Part shown: piece after piece, positions 24,159 through 33,739 of the stretch | Numbering within the stretch: position 1 is the stretch's first letter | Layout: each line of letters starts with the position of its first letter | Assembly (NCBI GenBank): GCA_018662365.1 | Contig: JABJGH010000035.1 | Span: forward strand, 149,040 to 213,039 | DNA length: 64,000 nucleotides | Origin: Chloroflexota bacterium | GTDB lineage: Bacteria; Chloroflexota; Anaerolineae; Anaerolineales; UBA11579 | Direction of reading: 5' to 3' | The notes under the pieces: model-generated | Database searches by the model: none | The model's input: only the letters and a program-made list of their open reading frames with translations | Told to the model about the DNA's origin: nothing | Translations under genes and position numbers: made by a program

Positions 24159-27158
24159 ATGACGAATGAGAAAATGAACTTCCAATCCATGATCTTGGCC
24201 CTCCACCATTATTGGGACGAGCAAGGTTGTCTAATCTGGCATCCTTATTACAGCCAAGTGGGCGCCGGAACGATGAATCCAGCCACATTTTTACGTGTGC
24301 TTGGCCCAGAACCATGGAATGTCGGTTATGTGGAGCCCTCTGTTCGCCCAGATGATGGGCGGTATGGAGACAACCCCAATCGTCTTCAGATGTTTTACCA
24401 ATATCAAGTGATTCTCAAGCCCGATCCTGGCAACCCCCAAGAACTATATTTAGGTTCCCTTGAAGCCATCGGCATTGATCCTAAAAAACACGATATTCGC
24501 TTTGTGGAAGATAACTGGGAGCAGCCCGCCATTGGTGCTTGGGGTCTAGGCTGGGAGGTTTGGCTAGATGGTCTCGAGATTACCCAATTCACCTATTTCC
24601 AACAGGTAGGTAAACAAGAATTAAATCCTGTATCTGTAGAGATCACCTACGGATTAGATCGTATCGCCGCACCCCTACAAGGTACCAATCATTTCAAAGA
24701 TATTCAATGGAACCAAGACCGGAAATTTGGCGATCTGAATATGCAGGGGGAGCAGGAACATTCAAAATACTATTTTGAAATTGCCGATGTAAATCGAACC
24801 CGTCAGATGTATGAATTAGCAGTCAAAGAAGTTGAGGCAGCCATTGAGGCAGATCTGATCTTGCCAGCTTACGACAATTTACTCAAACTCTCCCATTGGT
24901 TCAATGTTTTGGACACTCGTGGAGCAATTGGTGTCACCGAACGAGCCCAATTCTTTAAAAATATGCGCAACCTTGCGGGCAACATCGCCGAAATGTATAT
25001 CGAGGACCGCCAGCAACAAGAGTTCCCTTGGATGGATGAAACGGGCACAGAAGAAGTAAAAATAACAAGCATTAAAAAAACTACATATGCCCTCCCAGAA
25101 AAGAGCGCAGATTTCATATTAGAAATTGGGACAGAAGAATTACCGCCTAGTGACCTAGATAATTACATTGCCCAGCTTGAGAAATCTATCCCAGCTTTTC
25201 TCAAAGAAGCACGGCTTGAATTTGACTCTCTTGAAATTCTTGGCACACCCCGCCGTTTGGTCGTTTTGGTGAAAGAATTATCTCCCAATCAGCCAGATCG
25301 AGTTGAAGAACACAAAGGCCCACCTGCCAGCCGAGCTTTCGGCCCTGGGGGCGAGGCAACAAAAGCCGCCGAAGGATTTGCCCGCGGCAAAGGTGTTTCG
25401 GTCGAAGATTTAAAGGTCAAAGAAATTGATGGTGGTGAATACATCGTTGTCAGCGTAGAAGAAAAAGGTAAAGGTGCAATCGAGGTGCTCGCTGAAGCGC
25501 TCCCTGATTTGATCGCAAATTTGAAAACAGAGCGCACAATGCGCTGGAACAGTAGCAATATTGCTTTTTCTCGCCCAATTCGTTGGATACTGGCACTTTT
25601 CGGAGAGGAAATCGTCCCCTTTGAATTTGCTGAAATGAATGCGGAAGCAACGACCCGTGGTTTGCGTTTTAATAATGCTGAAAATGTAAAAGTAAAAGAT
25701 GCCCAAGACTATCTTGGTTTTATTAAAAAACAAGGCATCGTCTTGGACGTAAAAGAACGAAAACAGAGTATTGCTGAACAGGTTAACAAGTTGGCTGCTG
25801 AGGTAGGGGGTAAGGTCGAAATAGATGAAGCATTATTAGCCGAGATCACCCATTTGGTAGAAGCTCCCACTGCCCTAATCGGCCAATATGAGGAAGAACA
25901 CCTCAAGCTCCCCAAAGAGGTTTTGGTCACCGTGATGAAGAAGCACCAAAGATATTTCCCGGTGCAAAAAGACGGCAAGCTCTTGCCCTATTTTGTCACT
26001 GTAAAAAATGGAGACGATCAACATTTAGATCTTATTGCAGAAGGAAATGCAAACGTGGTTCGCGCCAGATTTGCAGACGCAGCCTTCTTTGTGGAAGAAG
26101 ACCTTAAACAAAAACTTGAAGACTTTCTGCCTCGTTTAGATACAATGACCTTTGAGTATAAGCTAGGCTCGATGCGCGACAAAACAAACCGGGTAACCAG
26201 CCTGGTGAGTAATGTTGCTGGGGAATTAAAATTAGATGATGTAAACAAGGTCGCAGCAAAAAGAGCGGCAGAATTATTTAAAGCCGATCTGGCGACCAAT
26301 ATGGTCACAGAAATGACTTCCCTGCAAGGCACGATCGGGCAACAATATGCTGTAGCCTCTGGAGAAGATCCAGCGGTTGCGGATGCAATCTTTGAACATT
26401 ATTTACCGCGTTTTTCTGGGGATATGACCACAAAAACAGAGGCCGGATTGGCCTTAGGTATTGCCGATCGATTAGACAGTTTAGTCGGATTGTTCACTGT
26501 GGGTTTAGGTCCAACCGGCAACAAAGACCCCTTTGCGCTTCGTCGGGCTGCGCTTGGTTTAGTGCAAAACCTGGTGACCTGGAATAAAGATTTTGACCTT
26601 CGCAAGGGCCTTGAGTTTGCCCAAAAAGAATTGTCCGTTGAAACCACCAAAGAGTCTCTTGAGGATACCCTAGAATTTATTCTCGGGCGTATGCGAAGTT
26701 TATTTGCCGAGGAAGGCTTTGCCCATGATGTCGTTGATGCGGTGTTGACCGCCCAAGGTCACAATCCTGCCAGTGCAAAAAGAGCGATCATTCAGTTGTC
26801 CGAGTGGGTCAAGAAAGAGAATTGGGACACCACCTTAGACGCCTATGCCCGCTGCGTGCGAATCACAAGAGATAAAGATAAAACCTATTTAGTTGACAAG
26901 GATGCATTCAAGGAAGAGGCCGAAAAAGCCCTTCATCAAGCAGTATCTGAAGCAGAAAAAGCAAACCGAGCCTCTGGTTCGGTGGATGATTTCCTTGCTG
27001 CCTTTACCCCCCTCATTCCTGCCGTTTCAAGTTTTTTTGATCAAGTAATGGTAATGGATGAAGACCAAACGCTCCGAGAAAACCGTTTGGGTTTACTCCA
27101 GAAAATTTCTGCCTTAGTAGCAGGTGTCGCCGACCTCTCAAAACTAGAGGGTTTCTAA
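24159..27158 (+). CDS. glyQS: Glycyl-tRNA synthetase, alpha and beta subunits fused
   Basis: The product has 999 residues. Residues 1-300 are the complete alpha subunit ([64 protein letters not shown]). After a linker of about 20 residues the beta subunit starts ([23 protein letters not shown]) and continues through [29 protein letters not shown] and a C-terminal HD-like and anticodon-binding region. Most bacteria encode these as glyQ and glyS; a single chain is known from Chlamydia and some other lineages. No frameshift is visible at the junction. Charges tRNA-Gly in the cytoplasm. Confidence 0.96.
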   Translation: MTNEKMNFQSMILALHHYWDEQGCLIWHPYYSQVGAGTMNPATFLRVLGPEPWNVGYVEPSVRPDDGRYGDNPNRLQMFYQYQVILKPDPGNPQELYLGSLEAIGIDPKKHDIRFVEDNWEQPAIGAWGLGWEVWLDGLEITQFTYFQQVGKQELNPVSVEITYGLDRIAAPLQGTNHFKDIQWNQDRKFGDLNMQGEQEHSKYYFEIADVNRTRQMYELAVKEVEAAIEADLILPAYDNLLKLSHWFNVLDTRGAIGVTERAQFFKNMRNLAGNIAEMYIEDRQQQEFPWMDETGTEEVKITSIKKTTYALPEKSADFILEIGTEELPPSDLDNYIAQLEKSIPAFLKEARLEFDSLEILGTPRRLVVLVKELSPNQPDRVEEHKGPPASRAFGPGGEATKAAEGFARGKGVSVEDLKVKEIDGGEYIVVSVEEKGKGAIEVLAEALPDLIANLKTERTMRWNSSNIAFSRPIRWILALFGEEIVPFEFAEMNAEATTRGLRFNNAENVKVKDAQDYLGFIKKQGIVLDVKERKQSIAEQVNKLAAEVGGKVEIDEALLAEITHLVEAPTALIGQYEEEHLKLPKEVLVTVMKKHQRYFPVQKDGKLLPYFVTVKNGDDQHLDLIAEGNANVVRARFADAAFFVEEDLKQKLEDFLPRLDTMTFEYKLGSMRDKTNRVTSLVSNVAGELKLDDVNKVAAKRAAELFKADLATNMVTEMTSLQGTIGQQYAVASGEDPAVADAIFEHYLPRFSGDMTTKTEAGLALGIADRLDSLVGLFTVGLGPTGNKDPFALRRAALGLVQNLVTWNKDFDLRKGLEFAQKELSVETTKESLEDTLEFILGRMRSLFAEEGFAHDVVDAVLTAQGHNPASAKRAIIQLSEWVKKENWDTTLDAYARCVRITRDKDKTYLVDKDAFKEEAEKALHQAVSEAEKANRASGSVDDFLAAFTPLIPAVSSFFDQVMVMDEDQTLRENRLGLLQKISALVAGVADLSKLEGF

Positions 27159-27270
27159 TTTTATAGAGAAACACATGAACTTTAGGGGCGCTAAAAGAAT
27201 TTATAATAGTAGGGCAAACGGAGGAATACCGTAATTCCCTTTCCCCATTAATTATGATTAAATTAATTTG

Positions 27271-27660
27271 ATGAATTTTAAATCAGGTTTCAAAATCGGG
27301 CTTTCTCTCCAAAAAGAGTTTCTTGTGTTGGATGAGCATGCTGCCGCCCATATTGGCAGTGGATCAATGAAGGTCTTGGCCACGCCCATGATGATCGCTT
27401 ATCTCGAAATCACTGCTCGAACGCTCTTGGATGAATATTTGCCCGAGGGGTATTCAACCGTCGGTACGCATGTCGATATCCACCATTTAGCACCGACAGC
27501 CCTGGGTAAAACTGTTCGCACAAAGGTTGTAATCAAGGAGATTGAAGATAAAAAAGTCCTCCTTGATGTAACTGCTTGGGAGGGAACGCGAAAAATAGGT
27601 GAGGGCATTCATGAAAGATACGTCATTGAAATTGAGCGATTTTTGGAAAGAATCAAATAA
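27271..27660 (+). CDS. Thioesterase of the FlK-like hot-dog family
   Basis: About 129 residues, a single hot-dog domain. It shows the pattern VLATPMMIAYLEITARTLLDEYLPEGYSTVGTHVDIHHLAP, with the T-E-H arrangement that is catalytic in the fluoroacetyl-CoA thioesterase group. Members outside fluoroacetate producers probably hydrolyse other small acyl-CoAs. The start is the ATG at 27271 just after an in-frame TTG; no good ribosome-binding site is seen. TATAAT at 27201 may belong to its promoter. Confidence 0.85.
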   Translation: MNFKSGFKIGLSLQKEFLVLDEHAAAHIGSGSMKVLATPMMIAYLEITARTLLDEYLPEGYSTVGTHVDIHHLAPTALGKTVRTKVVIKEIEDKKVLLDVTAWEGTRKIGEGIHERYVIEIERFLERIK

Positions 27661-27741
27661 AGGTGTTATCCCCGAGGGTTTTTAAGTAAATTAGGATATT
27701 TTAACTACCTGACTTAGTCAGTTTCACGTATAATTTTAATA

Positions 27742-28239
27742 ATGCCGATTTTAGAATCCAATTCTTATGAATTTATCAGCCGCAGCCCTGAACAAACACG
27801 GCGAGTTGGTATGCGTCTGGGCGCAGAACTAAAAAGTGGAGACATTATCTGTCTTGAGGGCGACCTTGGTGCAGGTAAAACCACTTTGGTTCAAGGCTTA
27901 GCCTCGGGTTGGGGTTCAACCGATCCTATTTCCAGCCCCACTTATGTCTTGGTCAATCAATATCGCCGCATAGACGATGAGCGATTTGCCCACCTGGATG
28001 CTTACCGTCTCCAAAACGCAATGGATGCTGACGCGCTTGATCTTGAAGAATTAATTGCCAATGGCCCCTTGGTCGTCGAATGGGCACCCCGCATTATCGA
28101 AGTACTCCCAGAGGAAAATCTCAATATTAAAATGACCTGGGTGGAAGAAGAACACCGCCAAATGTATTTTAAGGCCAATGGCGATTATTACCAAAAATTA
28201 TTAGAAGATTTTAAGAAAAGCATGCTGGGAGGCTCATAA
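27742..28239 (+). CDS. tsaE: tRNA t6A synthesis ATPase TsaE
   Basis: P-loop protein needed with TsaB and TsaD for threonylcarbamoylation of A37. The product has 165 residues with GDLGAGKTTLVQGLA, SSPTYVLVNQY and the HLDAYRL and VVEWAPR motifs typical of TsaE. It overlaps tsaB by 1 nt (TAATG). TsaD is not in the window, so the complex must be completed from elsewhere. Confidence 0.95.
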   Translation: MPILESNSYEFISRSPEQTRRVGMRLGAELKSGDIICLEGDLGAGKTTLVQGLASGWGSTDPISSPTYVLVNQYRRIDDERFAHLDAYRLQNAMDADALDLEELIANGPLVVEWAPRIIEVLPEENLNIKMTWVEEEHRQMYFKANGDYYQKLLEDFKKSMLGGS

Positions 28240-28910
28240 TGCTTTTGGCAATAGATTCTGCCACGCGAAAGATCGGGATCGCACTTTATAACGGTGTCGA
28301 AGTGCTTCATGAAGCCGTTTGGTCAAGCAAGAATCGACACAGCGTGGAACTTTCTCCCGCCATTGAATCCGCCTTAGAACGCGCCGGACATCAAATAACC
28401 GATCTTGAGGTAATTGGCGTTGCAGTTGGCCCCGGCTCATACACCGGGTTAAGGATTGGCATGGCGGTCGCCAAAGGTATCGCCCTTGCCAGGCATATCC
28501 CCCTCGTGGGGGTATCCACTTTTGACATACTCTCCACTGCGCAACTCATTGACCCAAACAACAAATTGGCTGTGGTGTTAGAAGCTGGCCGAAAACGAAT
28601 TTCTGCCAATATGTACCAAGTCAAAGCAGGAGCTTGGGTGCAAATGGACGAGCCAGATATCTATACCCCTGAAAAATTTGCAGCGGCAATCCAAGAACCT
28701 ACATTGGTCTGTGGTGAATTATCAGAAGAAGCTCAAAAACTTGTGCTGAGTAAAAACAAAAATATAGTGTTGGTTTCCCCTGCCTTAGGTCTTCGGCGCC
28801 CCGCATATCTCGCAGAATTGGCTTGGGCACGATGGAAGGCTGGAGAAACCGATGACCCTGCCAGCCTCTTCCCCAAATATTTACAAACCGGGGATAATAT
28901 TCCCGCATGA
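28239..28910 (+). CDS. tsaB: tRNA t6A synthesis scaffold TsaB
   Basis: The product has 223 residues of the ASKHA fold: LLAIDSATRKIGIALYN, HSVELSPAIE, VGPGSYTGLRIGMAVAKGIA. This is the inactive paralog of TsaD that bridges TsaD and TsaE. It overlaps rimI by 4 nt (ATGA). The order tsaE-tsaB-rimI is a classical arrangement. Confidence 0.95.
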   Translation: MLLAIDSATRKIGIALYNGVEVLHEAVWSSKNRHSVELSPAIESALERAGHQITDLEVIGVAVGPGSYTGLRIGMAVAKGIALARHIPLVGVSTFDILSTAQLIDPNNKLAVVLEAGRKRISANMYQVKAGAWVQMDEPDIYTPEKFAAAIQEPTLVCGELSEEAQKLVLSKNKNIVLVSPALGLRRPAYLAELAWARWKAGETDDPASLFPKYLQTGDNIPA

Positions 28911-29425
28911 GCTATGCAATGCCCCAAAATATCTCTATCCGAAGGATGGAGATAAAAGATATTGATGCTGTTCATCAATTGGATCAACGGTCATTTTCCA
29001 CGCCATGGGCAAGAAGAAGTTTTATATTCGAATTGGAAGAAAATGAAGCCTCACGCTCTTGGGTTGCAGAGGTAAGTACTGAAGAAAAAATTGTTGGTGC
29101 GATCATCTGTTGGTTATTGGTCGATGAGGTGCAAGTGGCAACTTTGGCAGTAGATCAAGCATATCAACGTAAATATATTGCAAAAAACCTCCTTTGTCAT
29201 GCTTTGGTCTCTATGATGAATGAGGGTGCCCTTTCTGCAACTTTGGACGTTCGAGAAGGAAACCTGCCGGCACAGGCTATGTATAGGAAGTTCGGATTTG
29301 AAATTGTGGGCAGAAGACCCGGATATTATCGGAACAATAGTGAGGCAGCCTTGCTTATGACCCTGAAAGAATTAAATGAAGCAAATCTCTCAAAAAACGC
29401 CTGTTTTACCGAAGGAATGAATTGA
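28907..29425 (+). CDS. rimI: Ribosomal-protein-alanine N-acetyltransferase RimI-like
   Basis: The product has 172 residues, a GNAT fold. The acetyl-CoA site is VATLAVDQAYQRKYIAKNLLCHAL, where Q-x-K-x-I/A replaces the usual R/QxxGxG, followed by LDVREGNLPAQAMYRKFGFEIVGRRPGYY, which is diagnostic for RimI. It acetylates the N-terminus of S18 in the classical case. The altered binding loop (YIAKN instead of GIG) may weaken activity. Its stop overlaps the next ATG by 1 nt. Confidence 0.88.
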   Translation: MSYAMPQNISIRRMEIKDIDAVHQLDQRSFSTPWARRSFIFELEENEASRSWVAEVSTEEKIVGAIICWLLVDEVQVATLAVDQAYQRKYIAKNLLCHALVSMMNEGALSATLDVREGNLPAQAMYRKFGFEIVGRRPGYYRNNSEAALLMTLKELNEANLSKNACFTEGMN

Positions 29426-30063
29426 TGCCTGATATTGCCCCATTGGAATTAATCCAACAAATTTCTCGTGAAGTAAAGGTTTGCAGCCTTTGCGAGCTCC
29501 AGCATTCTCGCTTGAAGGCGGTTCCTGGTTATGGTCAAAGCAGCGCAGAGATCATCTTTGTTGGAAACGCCCCAGACTTTTTCGAAGACAAAGAAGGGCT
29601 TCCTATGGTGGGCACAGCGGGTCTGATATTCGATGAACTATTAGAAAAAGAGAACTTGCACCGAAAACAGGTTTATACGACAAATATGGTAAAATGCCGC
29701 CCGCCAAATGATCGCCATCCAGAACCTTTAGAATTAGCCACTTGTCTTGTCTATTTGAATCGTCAACTTGAGGCCATTCAACCAAAAGTGGTGGTAACCT
29801 TAGGGCAATCTTCTTTGCAAAGGCTTATGCCAAATGCGAAACTTGAGGAGATGCACGGGAAGTTCGTGGAGATAAATGGACAGCTATATATTCCTTTTTA
29901 TCATCCCAGATCGGTAGTCAACAACCCGTCTCTGCGCCCTGTTCTCGAGGAAGATTTTAAAAAATTAATCACTTGGATCACTGATCCTAAAAATGATACT
30001 GAAGGATTTAACAAAATTTCAGTAAAGGAAGAAGATAAGCAAGAACAATTAAGCTTATTCTGA
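29425..30063 (+). CDS. Uracil-DNA glycosylase, family 4/5-like (Fe-S)
   Basis: About 212 residues. The cysteines VCSLC, KCRPP and ATC match the 4Fe-4S pattern of family 4 enzymes, with NMVKCRPPNDRHP and the C-terminal catalytic-loop motif HPRSVVNNPS. Motif 1, usually GEAPG, reads GNAPD here, so the second residue is Asn and the last is Asp. The protein ends QLSLF, a textbook beta-clamp binding peptide, which would recruit it to the replisome. The ATG at 29425 follows AAGGAA and overlaps the rimI stop. Confidence 0.9.
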   Translation: MPDIAPLELIQQISREVKVCSLCELQHSRLKAVPGYGQSSAEIIFVGNAPDFFEDKEGLPMVGTAGLIFDELLEKENLHRKQVYTTNMVKCRPPNDRHPEPLELATCLVYLNRQLEAIQPKVVVTLGQSSLQRLMPNAKLEEMHGKFVEINGQLYIPFYHPRSVVNNPSLRPVLEEDFKKLITWITDPKNDTEGFNKISVKEEDKQEQLSLF

Positions 30064-30068
30064 AAATT

Positions 30069-31388
30069 ATGAGTGAACATAAAGAAAAACTTCTAAAGAA
30101 ATTTAAAGATAAGACAGCCGTGATCGCTGTTTTAGGCCAAGGCTATGTCGGACTCCCCCTTGCGACAGTTTTTGGAGAAGCTGGTTTCACAGTCATCGGC
30201 ATTGATCCTGACCAGCAGAAGGTAGACAGCATTAATGAAGGGAAAAGCTATATTGAGGATGTCCCCACCGAACTGGTAGAAAAACTCGTTGCCGAAGGCA
30301 AGCTCTCCGCAACAACAGATTTCTCAAAAATCAAAGAGGTGGACGCGGTCAGCATTTGTGTGCCCACCCCATTACGAAAAACGGGGGATCCCGACCTTTC
30401 CTTTATCCTCACCGCCACCGAAGAACTGAAAAAACACTTATATCCCGGTTTGGCGATCGTATTAGAATCAACCACCTATCCAGGAACGACCAGGGAGTTG
30501 GTGCTCGATAATTTATCCCAAGGATCTGATCTGCAAGTTGGTGAAGATTTCTTCTTAGCCTTTTCGCCCGAAAGAGTTGACCCTGGTCGGGAAGACTGGA
30601 CCACGGTCAACACCCCCAAAGTAATGGGAGGCATCACCCCCAATTGCAGTGATGTTTGTGCGGTTTGGTATGAGCAAGCGCTTGAAACCGTGGTCAAGGT
30701 CACTTCCACCGAAGTTGCAGAAATGACCAAGCTTCTAGAAAATACTTTCCGCATGGTCAATATCGGTCTGGTCAATGAACTAGCCTTAATGTGTAACCGT
30801 CTGGGCGTAGACGTTTGGGAAGTGATTGATGCTGCAGCAACCAAACCTTTTGGCTTCATGAAATTTACCCCAGGCCCCGGGTTGGGCGGCCATTGCATTC
30901 CCATCGATCCTTTATACCTTTCATGGAAATTAAAATCGCTCAATTACACCGCTCGCTTTATCGAGTTGGCCTCCGAGATCAATACCGGCATGCCGCGCTA
31001 TGTTGTAAATCGTTTAATGGAATTTCTAAATGATCATGCCAAGTCCTTAAACGGCAGCAAAATATTGGTCTTAGGCGTAGCCTATAAACCCGATATTGAT
31101 GATTTACGCGAATCCCCCGCTTTAGATGTAATTTCCCTTTTGCAAGAAAAGAAAGCGGAAGTGAGTTATCACGACCCCTTTATTCCCCAACTACGACATG
31201 AAACCATTGAACTAGACAGTGTCCCCAATCTTATGGACGCTATTTCCGAGGCAGACTGCGTCCTCATCATTACTGATCATACTGAGTATGAATATTCGGA
31301 CATATTGAAAAATGCAAACCTGGTCCTTGATACCAGAAATGCTATCGGAGAAAAGGGCCGATTAAACGATAAAGTGGAGTTACTCTAA
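30069..31388 (+). CDS. UDP-N-acetyl-sugar 6-dehydrogenase (WbpA/WecC-like)
   Basis: Oxidises a UDP-sugar to its uronic acid for surface polysaccharide. The product has 439 residues with AVLGQGYVGLPLA (NAD site), CVPTPLRKTGDPDLS, ESTTYPGTTRE, FSPERVDPG and the catalytic Cys in GGHCIPIDPLYL. The C-terminal domain holds GVAYKPDIDDLRESPAL. The phrase FAFSPERVDPG points to UDP-GlcNAc or UDP-ManNAc rather than UDP-glucose. It overlaps the epimerase by 1 nt. Confidence 0.93.
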   Translation: MSEHKEKLLKKFKDKTAVIAVLGQGYVGLPLATVFGEAGFTVIGIDPDQQKVDSINEGKSYIEDVPTELVEKLVAEGKLSATTDFSKIKEVDAVSICVPTPLRKTGDPDLSFILTATEELKKHLYPGLAIVLESTTYPGTTRELVLDNLSQGSDLQVGEDFFLAFSPERVDPGREDWTTVNTPKVMGGITPNCSDVCAVWYEQALETVVKVTSTEVAEMTKLLENTFRMVNIGLVNELALMCNRLGVDVWEVIDAAATKPFGFMKFTPGPGLGGHCIPIDPLYLSWKLKSLNYTARFIELASEINTGMPRYVVNRLMEFLNDHAKSLNGSKILVLGVAYKPDIDDLRESPALDVISLLQEKKAEVSYHDPFIPQLRHETIELDSVPNLMDAISEADCVLIITDHTEYEYSDILKNANLVLDTRNAIGEKGRLNDKVELL

Positions 31389-32365
31389 TGGCTAGGTATC
31401 TTGTCACTGGTGTTGCTGGCTTTATTGCGTCTCGCGTCGCAGAGATCTTAATCGCTGATGGGCATCAAATCCTCGGCATCGACAACATGAATGATGCCTA
31501 TGACGTAAAAATGAAGGAATATCGCCTAGAAAAGCTTCGCTCTTTAGCAGGGTTTTCGTTTCGAGAAATGGATATTTCAGATAAAGAGGCAGTAGCTGGT
31601 CTTGCCGATAGTGGACCCTTTGATGCAGTGATCAATCTGGCAGCTCGAGCAGGTGTGAGAGCCAGTGTTGAAAACCCCTGGGTCTATGTCGACACCAATA
31701 CTACCGGAACCCTCAACCTTTTAGAGCTTTGCAAAAACAACCAAATACCAAAAATAATCCTCGCCTCAACCTCCAGTGTATATGGAAAGGATGCACCTCT
31801 ACCCACGCCCGAAACCGCCGAAAGCAAAATGCCCTTACAGGCTTATGCGGCCAGCAAGGTTGGGGCAGAGGCCATGGCTCACGCCTATCATTATTTGTTT
31901 GATATTGACGTGACCGTCGTCCGATATTTCACGGTTTATGGCCCCGCAGGCCGACCCGATATGGTCATGTTCCGTTTTGTAAAATGGCTCATGGAAGGCA
32001 AGAAACTTCAATTAAATGGAGATGGTAACCAGACCCGCGGCTTTACCTTTTTAGATGATATTGCGCGTGGCACAATCCAAGCCCTAAAACCAGTGGGATA
32101 TGAGATTATCAACTTGGGGGGACACGAATCAATTTCAATGAATGAATTGATCACAATGTTAGAAAAAGCAACTGGCAAAAAAGCTGTTGTGGAGCATCAC
32201 GAATTTCATAAAGCCGACATGTTAGCCAATCATGCCGACGTAACCAAAGCGGGGGAATTACTCGGCTGGGAGGCACAAGTTGGCCTCGAAGAGGGGATTC
32301 AACGCTTAGTGGATTGGTATGTCGAAAATCAGTCCTGGGCTAAAAACATTGACACAGGTGTGTAA
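31388..32365 (+). CDS. NAD-dependent sugar epimerase
   Basis: The product has 325 residues, an extended SDR with VTGVAGFIASRVAEIL (a GxxGxxA variant), LAARAGVRASVENPWVYVDTN, the catalytic STSSVYG and YAASK, and RYFTVYGPAGRPDM. The pattern matches UDP-glucuronate or UDP-GlcNAcA 4-epimerases. Together with the preceding dehydrogenase it would provide a uronic-acid sugar nucleotide for the cluster. Confidence 0.9.
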   Translation: MARYLVTGVAGFIASRVAEILIADGHQILGIDNMNDAYDVKMKEYRLEKLRSLAGFSFREMDISDKEAVAGLADSGPFDAVINLAARAGVRASVENPWVYVDTNTTGTLNLLELCKNNQIPKIILASTSSVYGKDAPLPTPETAESKMPLQAYAASKVGAEAMAHAYHYLFDIDVTVVRYFTVYGPAGRPDMVMFRFVKWLMEGKKLQLNGDGNQTRGFTFLDDIARGTIQALKPVGYEIINLGGHESISMNELITMLEKATGKKAVVEHHEFHKADMLANHADVTKAGELLGWEAQVGLEEGIQRLVDWYVENQSWAKNIDTGV

Positions 32366-32368
32366 GTA

Positions 32369-33739
32369 GTGATTGAAAAATATGTACCAAAGAAAATAAT
32401 AGCCCTTGTTAAGCGCGTCTTAGGGACGCCTGTTTTTCAAAGGATCATTAAAAACGCAAGTTATTTATTAAGTGCAACAGGCATCACAATGGTTTTGGCA
32501 ATAATTCAAGGAATTTTTGTTTTTCGAATTATTAGTCCAGAGGATTGGGGTTTATTAGGTGCAATATTCACTTTTACAACGGCAGCAAATAAAATAACCG
32601 GTTTTCGAATAAACGAACTCGTCGTGAGATATATGCGTTTATTCATTGAAGAAGGGGAACAAAATAAAGCAGCCGCAATTTATAAACTAGCAAGCCTCTT
32701 GGAAACGTTTAGTGCTTCTTTGGCCTTTATTTTAATATGGGTTTTATCGTCTTGGGGGGCTGAGTTTTTTGGAAAAGATGTGGCAACCCAACCCTTATGG
32801 ATTATTTATGGGACTGTAGTATTGATAAATTCGACCTTCGATAGTTCAAGAGGATTATTACAAGTTTTTACTCGCTTTCAGACGATTGCTGCCACAAACA
32901 TAATAAAAAGTTGCTCAACCTTGGCATTGGCTATTTATTGGTATTTTAATAACGGAGGATTAAATGAAATACTTCTCCTCTACATGGGCGGAAAATTGGT
33001 CGATGCTATCGGAAAAACCAGTGCTGCTATTTGGACAGCCAATCAAGAATGGGGATCAGGTTGGTGGAGTTCTTCACCACTAAGAATCTTAAAAGCAGAC
33101 CTGAAAAGCATATTTACTTTTGCATTTAGTACTAATTTTAGCGATACTATAAGCTTGGTTGCGAAAGATAGTGAAACGCTTTGGGTTTCCGCTTTCCTGG
33201 GAACTGAGGCCGCGGGATACTATTATTTTGCTACAGGGTTAATCGGGAAAATTAAACTTCCTATTTCACCGTTAGCACTTACCACCTATCCTGAATTAGC
33301 ACGTGAAGTCGCCAATAAAAAGTGGGAAAGTGTAAAAGATACACTTATTAGAAGTTCTAGATTAGCGGGTGTATATACATTACCAATAGTTTTATTCTTT
33401 ATGGTTTTAGGAAAGCCAGCAATTGAACTCTTGTATGAAGAAAACTTCTTGCCAGCATATCCAATATTGATGATTTTATTGATCGGCATGACTTTTGACA
33501 ACATCTTTTTCTGGAATCGAGTGGCATTATTAGCATTAAACCGACCGGTTTACCCCACCATCGTAAATTTTATCGGCATGATCATCAAAGTAAGTCTCAT
33601 CTTTATCCTTGTTGAACAATATCAAGCCTATGCTTTTGCTTCCCTTCTCTCCTTCTACTACATCTTTACTGTTGGCTTTGCTGTTTTGGGGGTCCGATCT
33701 GAACTAAACAAGAAAATGAGCGTAAGCGAAGCCGCATGA
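32369..33739 (+). CDS. Polysaccharide flippase (Wzx/MOP superfamily)
   Basis: The product has 456 residues with about 12 to 14 hydrophobic helices, the usual size of an O-antigen or lipid-linked repeat flippase. It would move undecaprenyl-linked oligosaccharide across the membrane. Starts with GTG at 32369, 4 nt after the epimerase. Its base composition is more AT-rich than that of the flanking sugar-nucleotide genes, common for such genes. It overlaps the next gene by 4 nt. Confidence 0.88.
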   Translation: MIEKYVPKKIIALVKRVLGTPVFQRIIKNASYLLSATGITMVLAIIQGIFVFRIISPEDWGLLGAIFTFTTAANKITGFRINELVVRYMRLFIEEGEQNKAAAIYKLASLLETFSASLAFILIWVLSSWGAEFFGKDVATQPLWIIYGTVVLINSTFDSSRGLLQVFTRFQTIAATNIIKSCSTLALAIYWYFNNGGLNEILLLYMGGKLVDAIGKTSAAIWTANQEWGSGWWSSSPLRILKADLKSIFTFAFSTNFSDTISLVAKDSETLWVSAFLGTEAAGYYYFATGLIGKIKLPISPLALTTYPELAREVANKKWESVKDTLIRSSRLAGVYTLPIVLFFMVLGKPAIELLYEENFLPAYPILMILLIGMTFDNIFFWNRVALLALNRPVYPTIVNFIGMIIKVSLIFILVEQYQAYAFASLLSFYYIFTVGFAVLGVRSELNKKMSVSEAA

